DNA of 64,000 nucleotides. Source: JAKACA01 sp049510975 (lineage in GTDB: Bacteria > Actinomycetota > Acidimicrobiia > Acidimicrobiales > Bog-793). How positions within the stretch are numbered: the stretch's first letter is position 1; each line of letters starts with the position of its first letter. Positions 7,817 through 18,758 of this stretch are shown piece after piece. A model generated the notes under the pieces. It was not told the origin of the DNA. It saw nothing but the letters and a program-made list of their open reading frames with translations, and did no database searches. The stretch is taken from NCBI GenBank assembly GCA_049510975.1, contig JBEKYM010000013.1, forward strand, positions 36,226 through 100,225, given 5' to 3'. The translations under genes and the position numbers were made by a program.

Positions 7817-9403
7817 ATGGCCCGCATCCTCGTCACTGAGACCCTTGCCGACCGCGGCCTGCAGGCCATGCGGGCGGCCGGCCACACCGTCGAGGTGCAG
7901 ACCGGGCTCACGCCCGAGCAGCTCCTCAGCGTCATCCCGGGCGCGCAAGCACTCGTCATCCGCTCCGCCACGCAGGTGACGGCCGAGCTGCTCGATGCCG
8001 GTCGCGACCTGATCGCCGTCGGCCGTGCCGGCGTCGGGCTCGACAACGTCGACGTCGCCGCTGCCACGGACCGGGGCGTCATGGTCGTCAATGCGCCCGA
8101 GTCGAACATCCTCTCGGCGGCCGAGCACGCCTTCGCCCTCTTGCTGGCGCAGGCTCGCAACATCCCCCAGGCCCACGCCGCCCTCGTCGCCGGCCGCTGG
8201 GAGCGCTCCAAGTGGGAGGGGGTCGAGCTCCACGGCAAGACGCTCGGGATCGTCGGCCTCGGCCGCATCGGCGCCCTCGTCGCTCAGCGGGCGCACGCCT
8301 TCGGGATGCGCCTCGTGGCCCACGACCCGTACACCTCGGAGGATCGCGCCAAGATGATGGGCGTCGAGCTGCTGAGCCTCGACGAGGTCGTGGCCCAGTC
8401 CGACTTCCTCACCATCCACCTGCCGAAGAACAAGGAAACGGCCAACCTCATCGGCAAGGACCTCCTCGCCAAGGCGAAGCCGGGCATCCGAATCGTGAAT
8501 GCGGCCCGCGGCGGCGTGCTCGACGAGCAGGCGCTTGCCAACGCCATCGAATCAGGACACGTGGGAGGGGCCGCACTCGACGTGTTCGCCAGCGAGCCGT
8601 GCACGAGCTCGCCGCTGTTCGAGCTCTCGAGCGTCGTCGTGACGCCGCATCTCGGTGCCAGCACAGGCGAGGCCCAGGACAAGGCCGGCGAGCAGATCGC
8701 CGAGCAGATCGTCCTTGCGCTTGCCGGCGATTTCGTCCCCTACGCCGTGAACGTGGCGGCGCGCTCGGCTTCCGAGGCCGTGCGCCCGTATCTCGGCCTC
8801 GCCGAACGGCTCGGGCACGTCATCGCCGCCCTCTGCGAGGGCCTCCCGGACAGTCTCGAAGTGGTCGTGGAGGGGTCGTTGTTCGGTGAGGACCTGAGCA
8901 TCCTCACGCTGGCTGCCTTGAAGGGCGTTCTGGCGGAGGGGAGCGACGAGCCGGTGTCCTATGTGAATGCCCCTCGTCTCGCCGAGCAGCGGGGACTCGA
9001 GGTGCGCGAGACCTCGACGCCGGCCGCCCTCGAGTACGTCAACCTCATCACGCTGCGGAGCCGGCACCACTCCGTCGCCGGCACCCTCGCCGGGCGCAGT
9101 GCCACCGAGCGGATCGTCATGATCGATGACCACGGCGTCGAGCTGCCCTTTGCCGAGAACCTCCTCGTCGTCCGCAACGACGACCGTCCCGGCATGATCG
9201 GCATTCTCGGTCTCGCCTGTGGCGAGGCGGGAGTGAGCATCTCGTCGATGGCCGTCGGTCAGACCGGCGGAGCGGCCAGAACGGCGCTCATGGCCGTCGC
9301 CACCGATGTGCCCGTGCCCGACGACGTCATCCGGCTGCTCAGGGGCACCGAGGGCATTCTCGACGTGCACCGAGTGCACGGCGACGGTCTCGCCGAACGC
9401 TGA
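7817..9403 (+). CDS. serA: D-3-phosphoglycerate dehydrogenase
   Basis: SerA commits glycolytic 3-phosphoglycerate to serine. At 528 residues it is the long type I form. It has split substrate-binding segments, a central NAD domain with VGLGRIGALVA and the ALDVFASEP stretch, then an intervening allosteric-substrate-binding domain and a C-terminal ACT domain beginning NDDRPGMIGILG. The ACT domain makes serine feedback inhibition likely. It starts two bases after the upstream aminotransferase stop. Confidence 0.96.
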   Translation: MARILVTETLADRGLQAMRAAGHTVEVQTGLTPEQLLSVIPGAQALVIRSATQVTAELLDAGRDLIAVGRAGVGLDNVDVAAATDRGVMVVNAPESNILSAAEHAFALLLAQARNIPQAHAALVAGRWERSKWEGVELHGKTLGIVGLGRIGALVAQRAHAFGMRLVAHDPYTSEDRAKMMGVELLSLDEVVAQSDFLTIHLPKNKETANLIGKDLLAKAKPGIRIVNAARGGVLDEQALANAIESGHVGGAALDVFASEPCTSSPLFELSSVVVTPHLGASTGEAQDKAGEQIAEQIVLALAGDFVPYAVNVAARSASEAVRPYLGLAERLGHVIAALCEGLPDSLEVVVEGSLFGEDLSILTLAALKGVLAEGSDEPVSYVNAPRLAEQRGLEVRETSTPAALEYVNLITLRSRHHSVAGTLAGRSATERIVMIDDHGVELPFAENLLVVRNDDRPGMIGILGLACGEAGVSISSMAVGQTGGAARTALMAVATDVPVPDDVIRLLRGTEGILDVHRVHGDGLAER

Positions 9404-9453
9404 CGGCGCATCCGCCGGCCGCTCGGCCGGCGTGAGCTCGGAGCAATCTGGAT

Positions 9454-9489
9454 GGTTGGTCGGGACACATGCGTCCCCACGACCCAACC
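9454..9489. terminator. Hairpin between convergent serA and GT87-like gene
   Basis: GGTTGGTCGGGAC (9454-9466) pairs imperfectly with GTCCCCACGACCCAACC (9473-9489) around a six-base loop. It sits between convergent genes and may be a bidirectional terminator, although no clear T-run follows. A second GC-rich repeat, GCCGGCCGCTCGGCCGGC, lies close to the serA stop. Confidence 0.5.
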
Positions 9490-9555
9490 AGAAACCGGTG
9501 CCGGCGTCGCCGACCGACGCGCCACACCCAGCCCGGCCGGCGCCCCCGCTCGGCC

Positions 9556-10890
9556 TCAGGCCGGGCGCAGCTTGACGGCGAGAGCCTCGACCTCGGCTGG
9601 CTCGACCGGCTGATCGTCGGTCGGCTCGGGCGGGATCGAGCGCAGCCGCCGGTAGGCGAGGAGCCCCGCAACCCCGAGCAGTGAGGCCAGCATCACCCAG
9701 AGGAACGAGTCGCCCACGACGAGCTCCCAGACTTTCTCGTGCAAGCCGCGATCCGCGCTCGGCACCCACCAGATCGGTCCTGCCCAGAAGAAGACGGCGG
9801 CGGCGACGGCCCAGCGGCGCCCGTAGCGAGGCCGATCCGGCGCCAGTGCCAGCCAGCAGAGGGCGGGAACGATCCACACGAGGTGATGGGACCAGGTGAT
9901 CGGCGAGATGACGAGCCCGGTCGTGGCGCAGGCGAGCAGCCCGAGGTAGGGCGACGAGGCGCGGTAGGCCCAGACGGCGAGCATCATGCCCAACAGACCC
10001 ACGCCGAGGATGAGGGGGGCGAGGATCTCGAGCGGCACGGTTCCGTGCGCGATCCGCATGGCGGCGCTCTTCAGGTTCTGATTGCTGATCGACAGCAGGC
10101 CGCCCGCCCGGGCGGAGTCGAAGACGTCCTTGGTCCAGAAGATCCAGGACGACTGCGGGGAGACCACGTACCCGATGCCCCCGCACACCGCGAAGGTGCC
10201 GGTGGCCCAGCCGGCGGCCCGGTACTGCCGTGTGAGAAACAGCCAGGGGATGAAGATGAGCGGCGTGAGCTTGATGGCGGCCGCGATGCCGGTGAGCAGG
10301 CCTTTGGGCAGGTACTTGGAATCGAAGCCGAGGTCGGTCACGACGAGGGCGGCGATGACGAGGTTCACCTGGCCGAGGTAGGACGTGACGAGCACCGGGT
10401 CGAGCAGCATGGCCGGTGCCACGAGGAGGAGGGACCACCGAGCCAACGTCGCCCCCGCTGTGTCCGGCCGGGCAGCCCTCAAGCTGACATACAGCAGCCA
10501 GACGAGCGCCGCCACATTGGCGACGCCCCAGACGAGCTGGGCCGTGGCGCGCGACAGCTGGGCGAGCGGTACGAAAACGACGGCGGCAAAGGGCGGATAG
10601 GTGAACAGCAGGCGCTTGTAGGTGAGCGAGTAGAGCTGAGCGCTCGAGGCATGGGCTCCACCCATCAGGTAGACGTCGATGTCCACCTGATGGCCGTATC
10701 TCGCCATGGCGAGGGCGAGCCCGACGGCAAAGGCGACCGAGACGATGCTCAGGGCCACGGAGGCCCGCGGGCTGAGATGACGGCGTGTCTCGAGAAAGTC
10801 TTCCGTGGTGGCTCCCCCCGGCACCAGGTCACCATACCAAGCGAGCCCCGGCCTGACCGAGCCCCTGCGCCTCAGCGCCACCGCCGGCAC
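9556..10890 (-). CDS. GT87-like (DUF2029) polytopic glycosyltransferase
   Basis: This is a 444-residue integral membrane protein with about ten hydrophobic segments, for example VALSIVSVAFAVGLALAMA and VIAALVVTDLG. It carries the short extracytoplasmic motifs of the DUF2029/GT87 family (DIDVYLMGGAHA, FTYPPFAAVVF). Family members are polyprenyl-phosphate-mannose-dependent alpha-mannosyltransferases of cell-envelope lipoglycans, so a role in envelope glycan synthesis is likely. Exact donor and linkage are unknown. The N-terminal 40 residues are not typical, and the true start may lie slightly downstream. Confidence 0.75.
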   Translation of the reverse strand: MPAVALRRRGSVRPGLAWYGDLVPGGATTEDFLETRRHLSPRASVALSIVSVAFAVGLALAMARYGHQVDIDVYLMGGAHASSAQLYSLTYKRLLFTYPPFAAVVFVPLAQLSRATAQLVWGVANVAALVWLLYVSLRAARPDTAGATLARWSLLLVAPAMLLDPVLVTSYLGQVNLVIAALVVTDLGFDSKYLPKGLLTGIAAAIKLTPLIFIPWLFLTRQYRAAGWATGTFAVCGGIGYVVSPQSSWIFWTKDVFDSARAGGLLSISNQNLKSAAMRIAHGTVPLEILAPLILGVGLLGMMLAVWAYRASSPYLGLLACATTGLVISPITWSHHLVWIVPALCWLALAPDRPRYGRRWAVAAAVFFWAGPIWWVPSADRGLHEKVWELVVGDSFLWVMLASLLGVAGLLAYRRLRSIPPEPTDDQPVEPAEVEALAVKLRPA

Positions 10891-10891
10891 T

Positions 10892-12034
<1,143 letters not shown>

Positions 12035-12041
12035 GCGCCGG

Positions 12042-12077
12042 ATGATAGGGCCGCCCGGGTCGGCAGCGCCGTAGGGT
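12042..12077. promoter_or_regulatory. Divergent leaderless promoters (acyl-CoA dehydrogenase / flavin reductase)
   Basis: On the minus strand TATCAT (12047-12042) precedes the GTG at 12034 by seven bases. On the plus strand TAGGGT (12072-12077) precedes the ATG at 12084 by six bases. Both fit TANNNT -10 boxes placed so that transcription would start at the start codon. No clear -35 boxes are visible. Confidence 0.55.
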
Positions 12078-12083
12078 TTGGCC

Positions 12084-12590
12084 ATGCGGGAGATCACGGG
12101 CGACGGGATCATCAGCGGAGAACGGTTCCGAGCCGTGCTCGGCCACGTGCCGACGAGCGTCGCCGTCGTCGCCGGCCTCGTCGGCGACCTACCCCGAGGG
12201 CTCAGCGTCGGGACCTTCGTGCCGGTGTCGTTGGAGCCGCCGATGGTGGGTTTCTTCGTGGATCGGAAGTCGACGAGCTGGCCGCCCATCTCGGGCGTGG
12301 GCGCCTTCGCCGTGAGCGTCCTGAGCGCCGAGCAGGCCGAGCTGTCGCGGCAGTTCGCCATCTCGAAGACCGACAAGTTCGCCGGTGTCGCCTGGCATGC
12401 GGCGCCGTCGGGGCATCCCGTCATCGAGGGGTCCGTGGCCTGGGTGGACTGCGAGCTCGAGTCGGAGACGGAGGCCGGAGACCACGTGTTCGTCCTCGCC
12501 AAGGTGCTCGACCTCGGGGTCGAGACTGGAGGCACGCCCTTGCTGCACCATCGTGGCGGCTATCGCCGCGCCCACGACCTCGACCCGTGA
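12084..12590 (+). CDS. Flavin reductase-like domain protein
   Basis: This 168-residue protein has the FMN-binding split-barrel fold of flavin reductases that supply reduced flavin to two-component monooxygenases. Typical stretches are VPTSVAVVAGL, LSVGTFVPVSLEPPMVGFF and the C-terminal LLHHRGGYR. It is divergent from an acyl-CoA dehydrogenase. No partner oxygenase is adjacent, so its physiological acceptor is unknown. The start at 12084 is supported by the TAGGGT box six bases upstream. Confidence 0.85.
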   Translation: MREITGDGIISGERFRAVLGHVPTSVAVVAGLVGDLPRGLSVGTFVPVSLEPPMVGFFVDRKSTSWPPISGVGAFAVSVLSAEQAELSRQFAISKTDKFAGVAWHAAPSGHPVIEGSVAWVDCELESETEAGDHVFVLAKVLDLGVETGGTPLLHHRGGYRRAHDLDP

Positions 12591-12675
12591 TCGTCTCCCG
12601 GTCCAGCCACACGGGCGCCGGCTGAGCCGAAAAACCGGGTCTGTGGGAGATTAGGGTTCGGCCAGGAGGACAGAC

Positions 12676-14100
12676 ATGGACGAGCACGGTTTGGACAGGC
12701 GCAGGTTCCTGCAGATCATGGGACTTGCGGGCGCCGGCGTTGCGCTCGGCGCCTGTGGCAGCAGCGGCAGCGGCACCGGCACGACGACACCGCCGACCTC
12801 GAGCGTCCCGGCGGCGCCGGCGTTTCCGATCGGGGCCGCCGCCAAGGCCAAGAACAAGCCGGTCCCGGTGACGATGTGGCACTCGATGACCGAGAACAAC
12901 TTGAAGACGCTGAACAAGCTCACCCAGCAGTTCAACGCGTCGCAGTCCGACGTGAAGGTCTCGCTCGTGAACCAGTCGAGCTATACCGACACCATGACGG
13001 CCTACACGGCGGCCGCCGGCACGAGCAGCCTCCCCGACATCGCACAGATCGAGAACATCGACGTGCGCATCATGATCGACAGCCAGACCGTGATCCCTGC
13101 GGGCTCGGCCGTGGCAGCCGACAGCAGCTTCGACATCTCCGGCGTGCTGCCGTCGGCAGTCGAGTTCTTCAAGGTCGAGAACGTGCTGTGGGCGATGCCG
13201 TGGAACGAGTCGACGCAGATCCTCTATTACGACCAGAACGCCTTCGAGAAGGCCGGTCTCGACCCCGCCAAGCCGCCCACGACGCTCACTGCCTACCGTG
13301 CCGCCGCCGAAGCAGTCGTCTCCAAAGGTGTTGCCAAGTACGGCACGAGCCTCAAGCTCACGCCCTCCGAGTTCGAGGATTGGATCTCCCAGTCGGGCGG
13401 GCTGCTCGTGAACAACGGCAACGGTCGCACCGCTCGTGCCACGGAGGTTGCCTTCGGCGGTGCGGACGGCTTGGCGCTGTTCAGCTTCTACGAGGAGATG
13501 TACAAGTCGAAGCTTGCCCAGGCGACGGCCGGCAACGGCTCGGGCGCGTTCGACAACCTCTTGGCGATCGCCAACGGCGTGGCGGCGATGACGACCGAGA
13601 CGAGCGCCGCCCTCGGGACCGTGCTGACCGTGATCGCCAACTATCCGAAGGTGAAGCTCGGCATCGCCGAGCTGCCGGCGCCCCCCGGCCCCGGCGGTGT
13701 GCCCTACGGAGGCGCCGGCTTGTTCATGGTGAAATCGTCTCCGGCCGAGCGCCAGGACGGCGCCTGGCAGTTCATCAAGTTCCTGCTCAGCGCGAACCCG
13801 ATGGCGACGTGGTCGCTCGGTAGCGGCTACATCCCCATCACGACGGCGTCGATCTCCGTGCCGGCGCTCACGAGCGCCTGGGCCAAGACACCGGTCTACA
13901 AGGTCGCCTATAACCAGGTGCTCGACACGACGCCGAGCCCGGCGACCGCCGGAGCTGTCGCCGGGGCGCTCGACCAGGTGGAGACGAACATCGCCAACGG
14001 GCTCGAGGCGATGTCGAACGGGACGTCGGCGGCGGCGGCGCTCGCCTCGACCGTCGGAGCCTCCAACAGCGCCATCGCGTCGTACAACTCACGGGTCTAG
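12676..14100 (+). CDS. Carbohydrate ABC transporter substrate-binding lipoprotein
   Basis: This 474-residue family-1 extracellular solute-binding protein (UgpB/MalE-like) captures a sugar or glycerol-phosphodiester outside the cell. The N-terminus carries a twin-arginine-like DRRRFLQIMG and a lipobox LGAC followed by a Gly/Ser/Thr-rich linker, so it is probably a Tat-exported lipoprotein. VTMWHSMTENN and FEKAGLDPAKPPTT are family hallmarks. A ribosome site (AGGAGG) and a TAGGGT box (12652-12657) lie upstream. It is the first gene of a four-gene importer operon. Confidence 0.92.
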   Translation: MDEHGLDRRRFLQIMGLAGAGVALGACGSSGSGTGTTTPPTSSVPAAPAFPIGAAAKAKNKPVPVTMWHSMTENNLKTLNKLTQQFNASQSDVKVSLVNQSSYTDTMTAYTAAAGTSSLPDIAQIENIDVRIMIDSQTVIPAGSAVAADSSFDISGVLPSAVEFFKVENVLWAMPWNESTQILYYDQNAFEKAGLDPAKPPTTLTAYRAAAEAVVSKGVAKYGTSLKLTPSEFEDWISQSGGLLVNNGNGRTARATEVAFGGADGLALFSFYEEMYKSKLAQATAGNGSGAFDNLLAIANGVAAMTTETSAALGTVLTVIANYPKVKLGIAELPAPPGPGGVPYGGAGLFMVKSSPAERQDGAWQFIKFLLSANPMATWSLGSGYIPITTASISVPALTSAWAKTPVYKVAYNQVLDTTPSPATAGAVAGALDQVETNIANGLEAMSNGTSAAAALASTVGASNSAIASYNSRV

Positions 14101-15175
<1,075 letters not shown>

Positions 15176-15186
<11 letters not shown>

Positions 15187-16063
15187 GGCCCGAGAGGCGG
15201 TCACCGGCTACGTCTTCCTCGTGCCGGCGATCGGCCTGTTCGGCTTGTTCGTCTTCTACCCGCTCGTCAAGACGGCCTACCTCGGCTTCTACGCTCAGCC
15301 CGTCTTCCCTGGGCTGCCGACGCACTATGTGGGTTTCTCGCAGTATTCGAGCGTGCTCAAGTCGCAGATGTTCCTCGGGGACCTCTGGCGCACCGTGTTG
15401 TTCATCCTCTTCACGATGCCGCTCGGGATCGCCCTCGGGCTCGCCATGGCCGTGCTCGCCCACAAGCGCCTCGCCGGCATGCGGATCTTCCGAACCATCT
15501 TCTCCTCCACGATCGCCACGTCCGTCGCCGTCGCCTCGGTGATCTTCTTCACCTTGCTCGACCCCCAGGTCGGCTTGCTCTCCTACTGGTTCGGCCAGAC
15601 CGGCGGCGCCGGCATCCTCAACAACCCCACCTGGGCGCTGCCGGCGGTGGCCGTCACGACGATCTGGCAGAACCTCGGCTTCACGTTCATCCTCATGAGC
15701 GCCGCCCTCCAGTCGGTCCCCGACGAGCTGCTCGAGGCGGCGGCGGTGGACGGCTCCAGCCCGACGGCGAGCTTCTGGCGAGTGACGTTCCCGCTGCTTT
15801 CGCCACAGCTGTTCTTCGTGGGCGTGATCGGGATCATCGGCGGTTTCCAGGCTTTCGGCCAGATCGACATCCTCACGGGCGGCGGCCCCGAGAACCACAC
15901 CACGACCGTCCTCTACGACATCTACCAGAACGTCTTCGTCAACAACAACACGGGCACCGGCGCCGTCATGGCGGTCGCCCTGTTCGTCATCCTGCTCGTC
16001 CTCACGGGGCTGCAGTTCCTCGTGCTCCAGCGGAGAGTGTTCTATGCCGGCGCCGGCCACTGA
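15176..16063 (+). CDS. Carbohydrate ABC transporter permease (UgpA/MalF type)
   Basis: This is a 295-residue inner-membrane permease with about six segments; the first is FLVPAIGLFGLFVFYPLV. The cytoplasmic EAA loop that docks the ATPase is seen as ELLEAAAVDGSSPTASFWRVTFPLL. The ATG at 15176 overlaps the ATPase gene and gives the usual short N-terminus. It overlaps the next permease gene by 20 bases. Confidence 0.94.
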
Positions 16064-16970
16064 CGGCGGCGTGATCCCGGCCGGCCGCCGCCCCGCCCAC
16101 GCAAAGGCGACCGCCGCCGGCGGTGACGGCGCTCCCTCCGCCGGCCGCAAATGGCTGGGTCTTCGCGCCGTGGCTCGCTACGTGCTTCTCGTGGCGGTGT
16201 CGCTGATCGTGCTCTTCCCGATCTACATGACCGTGGTGACGTCACTGCTGTCGGCGCCCGACATCGCCCGCCGGCCGCCGCTGCTGTACCCCTCCAGCCC
16301 GCAGTGGAGCAACTACTCGAACGCCTTCAGCAGCGGCGACCTCGGCATCTATCTCCGTAACAGCGCCGTTCAGGCGATCGGCATCACCCTGGCGGTCCTG
16401 ATCACGTCCGTGCTGGCGGCCTATGCCTTCACGTTTGTGAGGTTTCCCTTCAAGCGGGTGCTCTTCGCTGCCTGCCTCGCCAGCTTGATGGTGCCGGCGG
16501 AGGTCACGATCATCCCCAACTACCAGACGATCGCCGCCTTCGGCTGGCTGAACACGTTCCCCGCCCTCATCGTGCCGTTCATGGCTAGTGGCGTCGGGAT
16601 CTTCTTGTTCCGGCAGTCGTTTCGCGGCCTGCCGGGCGAGCTGCGCGATGCTGCCCGCCTCGACGGGCTCGGTCACGTCCGCTTCCTCACCCGCGTCGTC
16701 GTCCCTCTCAGCACGCCGGTCATCGGCGCCTTCGGCGTCTTTGCCTTCCTCGGAGCGTGGAATCAGTACCTGTGGCCGCTCATCGTCTCTCGCACGAACT
16801 CGACGCGCACGGTCCAGATCGGCCTCCGCCAACTCGTCGGGACGAGCTTCTCCGACATCGGCGTGAGAGCTGCCGGCACGATCCTGGCGGCCCTGCCGAT
16901 CTTCATCGTGCTGCTCGTGTTCCAGCGCTCCCTCGTACGCGGCCTGACGACTGGAGCCGTCAAGGGCTGA
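16044..16970 (+). CDS. Carbohydrate ABC transporter permease (UgpE/MalG type)
   Basis: This 308-residue second permease is the partner of the upstream one. A 35-residue Ala/Gly-rich cytoplasmic tail precedes the first membrane segment YVLLVAVSLIVLFPIYM. The EAA loop is ELRDAARLDGLGHVRFLTRVVVPL. It is the last gene of the importer operon. The leuA leader promoter begins a few bases after its stop. No glycosidase is in the operon, so the substrate is unassigned. Confidence 0.94.
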   Translation: MPAPATDGGVIPAGRRPAHAKATAAGGDGAPSAGRKWLGLRAVARYVLLVAVSLIVLFPIYMTVVTSLLSAPDIARRPPLLYPSSPQWSNYSNAFSSGDLGIYLRNSAVQAIGITLAVLITSVLAAYAFTFVRFPFKRVLFAACLASLMVPAEVTIIPNYQTIAAFGWLNTFPALIVPFMASGVGIFLFRQSFRGLPGELRDAARLDGLGHVRFLTRVVVPLSTPVIGAFGVFAFLGAWNQYLWPLIVSRTNSTRTVQIGLRQLVGTSFSDIGVRAAGTILAALPIFIVLLVFQRSLVRGLTTGAVKG

Positions 16971-16975
16971 CTGGC

Positions 16976-17004
16976 TTGACTCTTGTCCGTCGAGTCGTCA
17001 CACT
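16976..17004 (+). promoter_or_regulatory. Candidate leuA leader promoter
   Basis: TTGACT (16976-16981) and CACACT (16999-17004) are separated by 17 bases. Predicted transcription start is about 17011, only a few bases before the leader-peptide ATG at 17015. Confidence 0.5.
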
Positions 17005-17014
17005 GGGCGGCACG

Positions 17015-17047
17015 ATGTACCGCACCTGGACCCTCCTTCTTACGTGA
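17015..17047 (+). CDS. leuA leader peptide (MYRTWTLLLT)
   Basis: This ten-codon ORF has three consecutive leucine codons (CTC CTT CTT, 17033-17041) right before its last codon and stop. It is immediately followed by a hairpin and a terminator in front of leuA. This is the classical layout of a leucine-responsive attenuator. When charged leucine tRNA is scarce, ribosomes would stall on the Leu run. The peptide itself probably has no other role. There is no conventional ribosome-binding site, consistent with a near-leaderless transcript. Confidence 0.8.
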   Translation: MYRTWTLLLT

Positions 17048-17048
17048 C

Positions 17049-17072
17049 GGCAAGCGCCTCCTCGCGCTTGCC
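17049..17072 (+). promoter_or_regulatory. Pause/anti-antiterminator hairpin of leuA attenuator
   Basis: GGCAAGCGC (17049-17057) pairs perfectly with GCGCTTGCC (17064-17072). Together with the last base of the 5' arm, the six-base loop carries CCTCCT, a copy of the 5' arm of the downstream terminator (17077-17082). A ribosome stalled on the Leu codons would cover the 5' arm and free CCTCCT (17057-17062) to pair with AGGAGG (17096-17101), which would break the terminator. Confidence 0.7.
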
Positions 17073-17076
17073 ACGA

Positions 17077-17107
17077 CCTCCTGCGCCCTCGGGCCAGGAG
17101 GTTTTTT
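17077..17107 (+). terminator. leuA attenuator terminator
   Basis: CCTCCTG (17077-17083) pairs with CAGGAGG (17095-17101), reinforced by an inner CCC/GGG. Six T residues follow (17102-17107). It is a textbook rho-independent terminator, located 73 bases before the leuA start codon. Confidence 0.85.
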
Positions 17108-17180
17108 GTTGGCCCGAGCCGGCTCGACCCGACACCCCGAACACCGCCACCACCAACCCACGAGCACAGGAAAGCCGCTG

Positions 17181-18746
17181 ATGACCGAGGCCCGAAACGA
17201 GACGGACGAAAAGGTCGTGATCTTCGACACGACGCTGCGTGATGGCGAGCAGTCTCCCGGGATCTCGCTCGATGCGGCCGAGAAGCTCGAGATCGCCGAG
17301 CAGCTGGCACGCCTCGGAGTCGACTACATCGAGGCCGGGTTCCCCGTCGCCAGCGAGGGCGACTTCGAAGCGGTGCAGGCGATCGCCCGCAGCGTGCAAG
17401 GACCCGTCATCGCCGCCCTGTCCCGCACGCATCTCTCCGATGTCGACCGCTGCTTCGACGCGCTGCGAGACGCCGAGCAGCCGCGCATCCACGTGTTCAT
17501 CTCCACGAGCCCGAGTCACATGGAGCACATGTTGAAGATGACTCCGGCCCAGGTGCTGACCGAGGTCCGCCAAGGGGTCGCCCGCGCCCGCGAGCACACC
17601 GCCGATGTCGAGTTCTCACCGCAGGACGCCACGCGCACGCCCCTCGACTTCATGCTCGAAGTGTTGGCGGCCTCCGTCGAGGCCGGCGCCACGACCCTCA
17701 ACATCCCCGACACCGTCGGCTACGGCATCCCCTGGGACTTCGGCGACCTCATCGCCCATGTCCGCAAAGAGATCCCGGGCGACTACATCTTGTCGACTCA
17801 CTGCCACAACGACCTCGGACTCGCCGTAGCCAACAGCCTCGCCGGCGTGCAGGCGGGCGCCCGCCAGGTGGAGGTCTGCGTGAACGGGCTCGGCGAGCGT
17901 GCCGGCAACGCCGCCCTCGAGGAAGTCGTCATGGCGCTCCAGATCCGTCCCGACATGTTCGACGCCAACACGACGGTCCGCACCGAGGAGCTCGCCCGTA
18001 CGAGCCGCCTCGTCTCCCGCCTCACCGGCTACCAGGTGCAGTGGAACAAGGCGGTCGTGGGCAAGAACGCTTTTGCCCACGAGTCCGGCATCCACCAGCA
18101 CGGGGTTCTCGCCGAGCGCTCCACCTACGAGATCATCGATGCCGCTTCGGTCGGCCAGGTCGGCAGCCAGATCGTCCTCGGCAAGCACTCCGGTCGTCAC
18201 GCTTTCTCCGAAACCCTCACCAAGCTCGGCATCACCGTGCGCGGCGACGCCCTCAATGCCGCCTTCTCGCGCTTCAAGGAGCTCGCCGACCGCAAGGTGC
18301 AGTTGACCGACGCCGATCTCGAGGCGATCGTCGCCGAGGAGGTCGGCACCACCGTCGAGGCGGGTTTCGCCCTCGATGTCCTCGAGGTGCACGGCGGCAC
18401 GGTCGGTGTCCCGAAAGCCCGCGTCGTGGTCTCCCGGGACGGTCACAAGTCCGAGGCGAGCGCAGAAGGTGACGGCATGATCGATGCGGCATGCCGGGCG
18501 ATCAAGGAGGCGACCGGTATCGAGGCGCGCCTGACCGACTTCAACGTCTCCTCGGTGACCGGCGGGATCGACGCTCTCGGCGACGTTGTCGTGCAACTCG
18601 AGTCAGATGGCATAAGAGTGTCCGGTCGTGGCCTGTCGACCGATGTCGTGGAAGCCGCTGCCCGGGCCTACCTGGCGGCGGCGAACCGGGTCGTGCGCGC
18701 CCGGGCCGCTGCCGTGGCGAGCCCTCGAGTCGAGGTCGGCCCTTGA
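17181..18746 (+). CDS. leuA: 2-isopropylmalate synthase
   Basis: LeuA condenses 2-oxoisovalerate with acetyl-CoA, the committed step to leucine. The 521-residue protein has the HMGL-like catalytic barrel (DTTLRDGEQSPG at the N-terminus, metal-binding HCHNDLG) and a C-terminal LeuA allosteric domain (about residues 390-510) for leucine inhibition. The length matches the bacterial type I enzyme. The ATG at 17181 has AGGAAAG eight bases upstream. Expression is probably controlled by the leader peptide and attenuator immediately upstream. Confidence 0.96.
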   Translation: MTEARNETDEKVVIFDTTLRDGEQSPGISLDAAEKLEIAEQLARLGVDYIEAGFPVASEGDFEAVQAIARSVQGPVIAALSRTHLSDVDRCFDALRDAEQPRIHVFISTSPSHMEHMLKMTPAQVLTEVRQGVARAREHTADVEFSPQDATRTPLDFMLEVLAASVEAGATTLNIPDTVGYGIPWDFGDLIAHVRKEIPGDYILSTHCHNDLGLAVANSLAGVQAGARQVEVCVNGLGERAGNAALEEVVMALQIRPDMFDANTTVRTEELARTSRLVSRLTGYQVQWNKAVVGKNAFAHESGIHQHGVLAERSTYEIIDAASVGQVGSQIVLGKHSGRHAFSETLTKLGITVRGDALNAAFSRFKELADRKVQLTDADLEAIVAEEVGTTVEAGFALDVLEVHGGTVGVPKARVVVSRDGHKSEASAEGDGMIDAACRAIKEATGIEARLTDFNVSSVTGGIDALGDVVVQLESDGIRVSGRGLSTDVVEAAARAYLAAANRVVRARAAAVASPRVEVGP

Positions 18747-18758
18747 GGTGCTGAGCCG

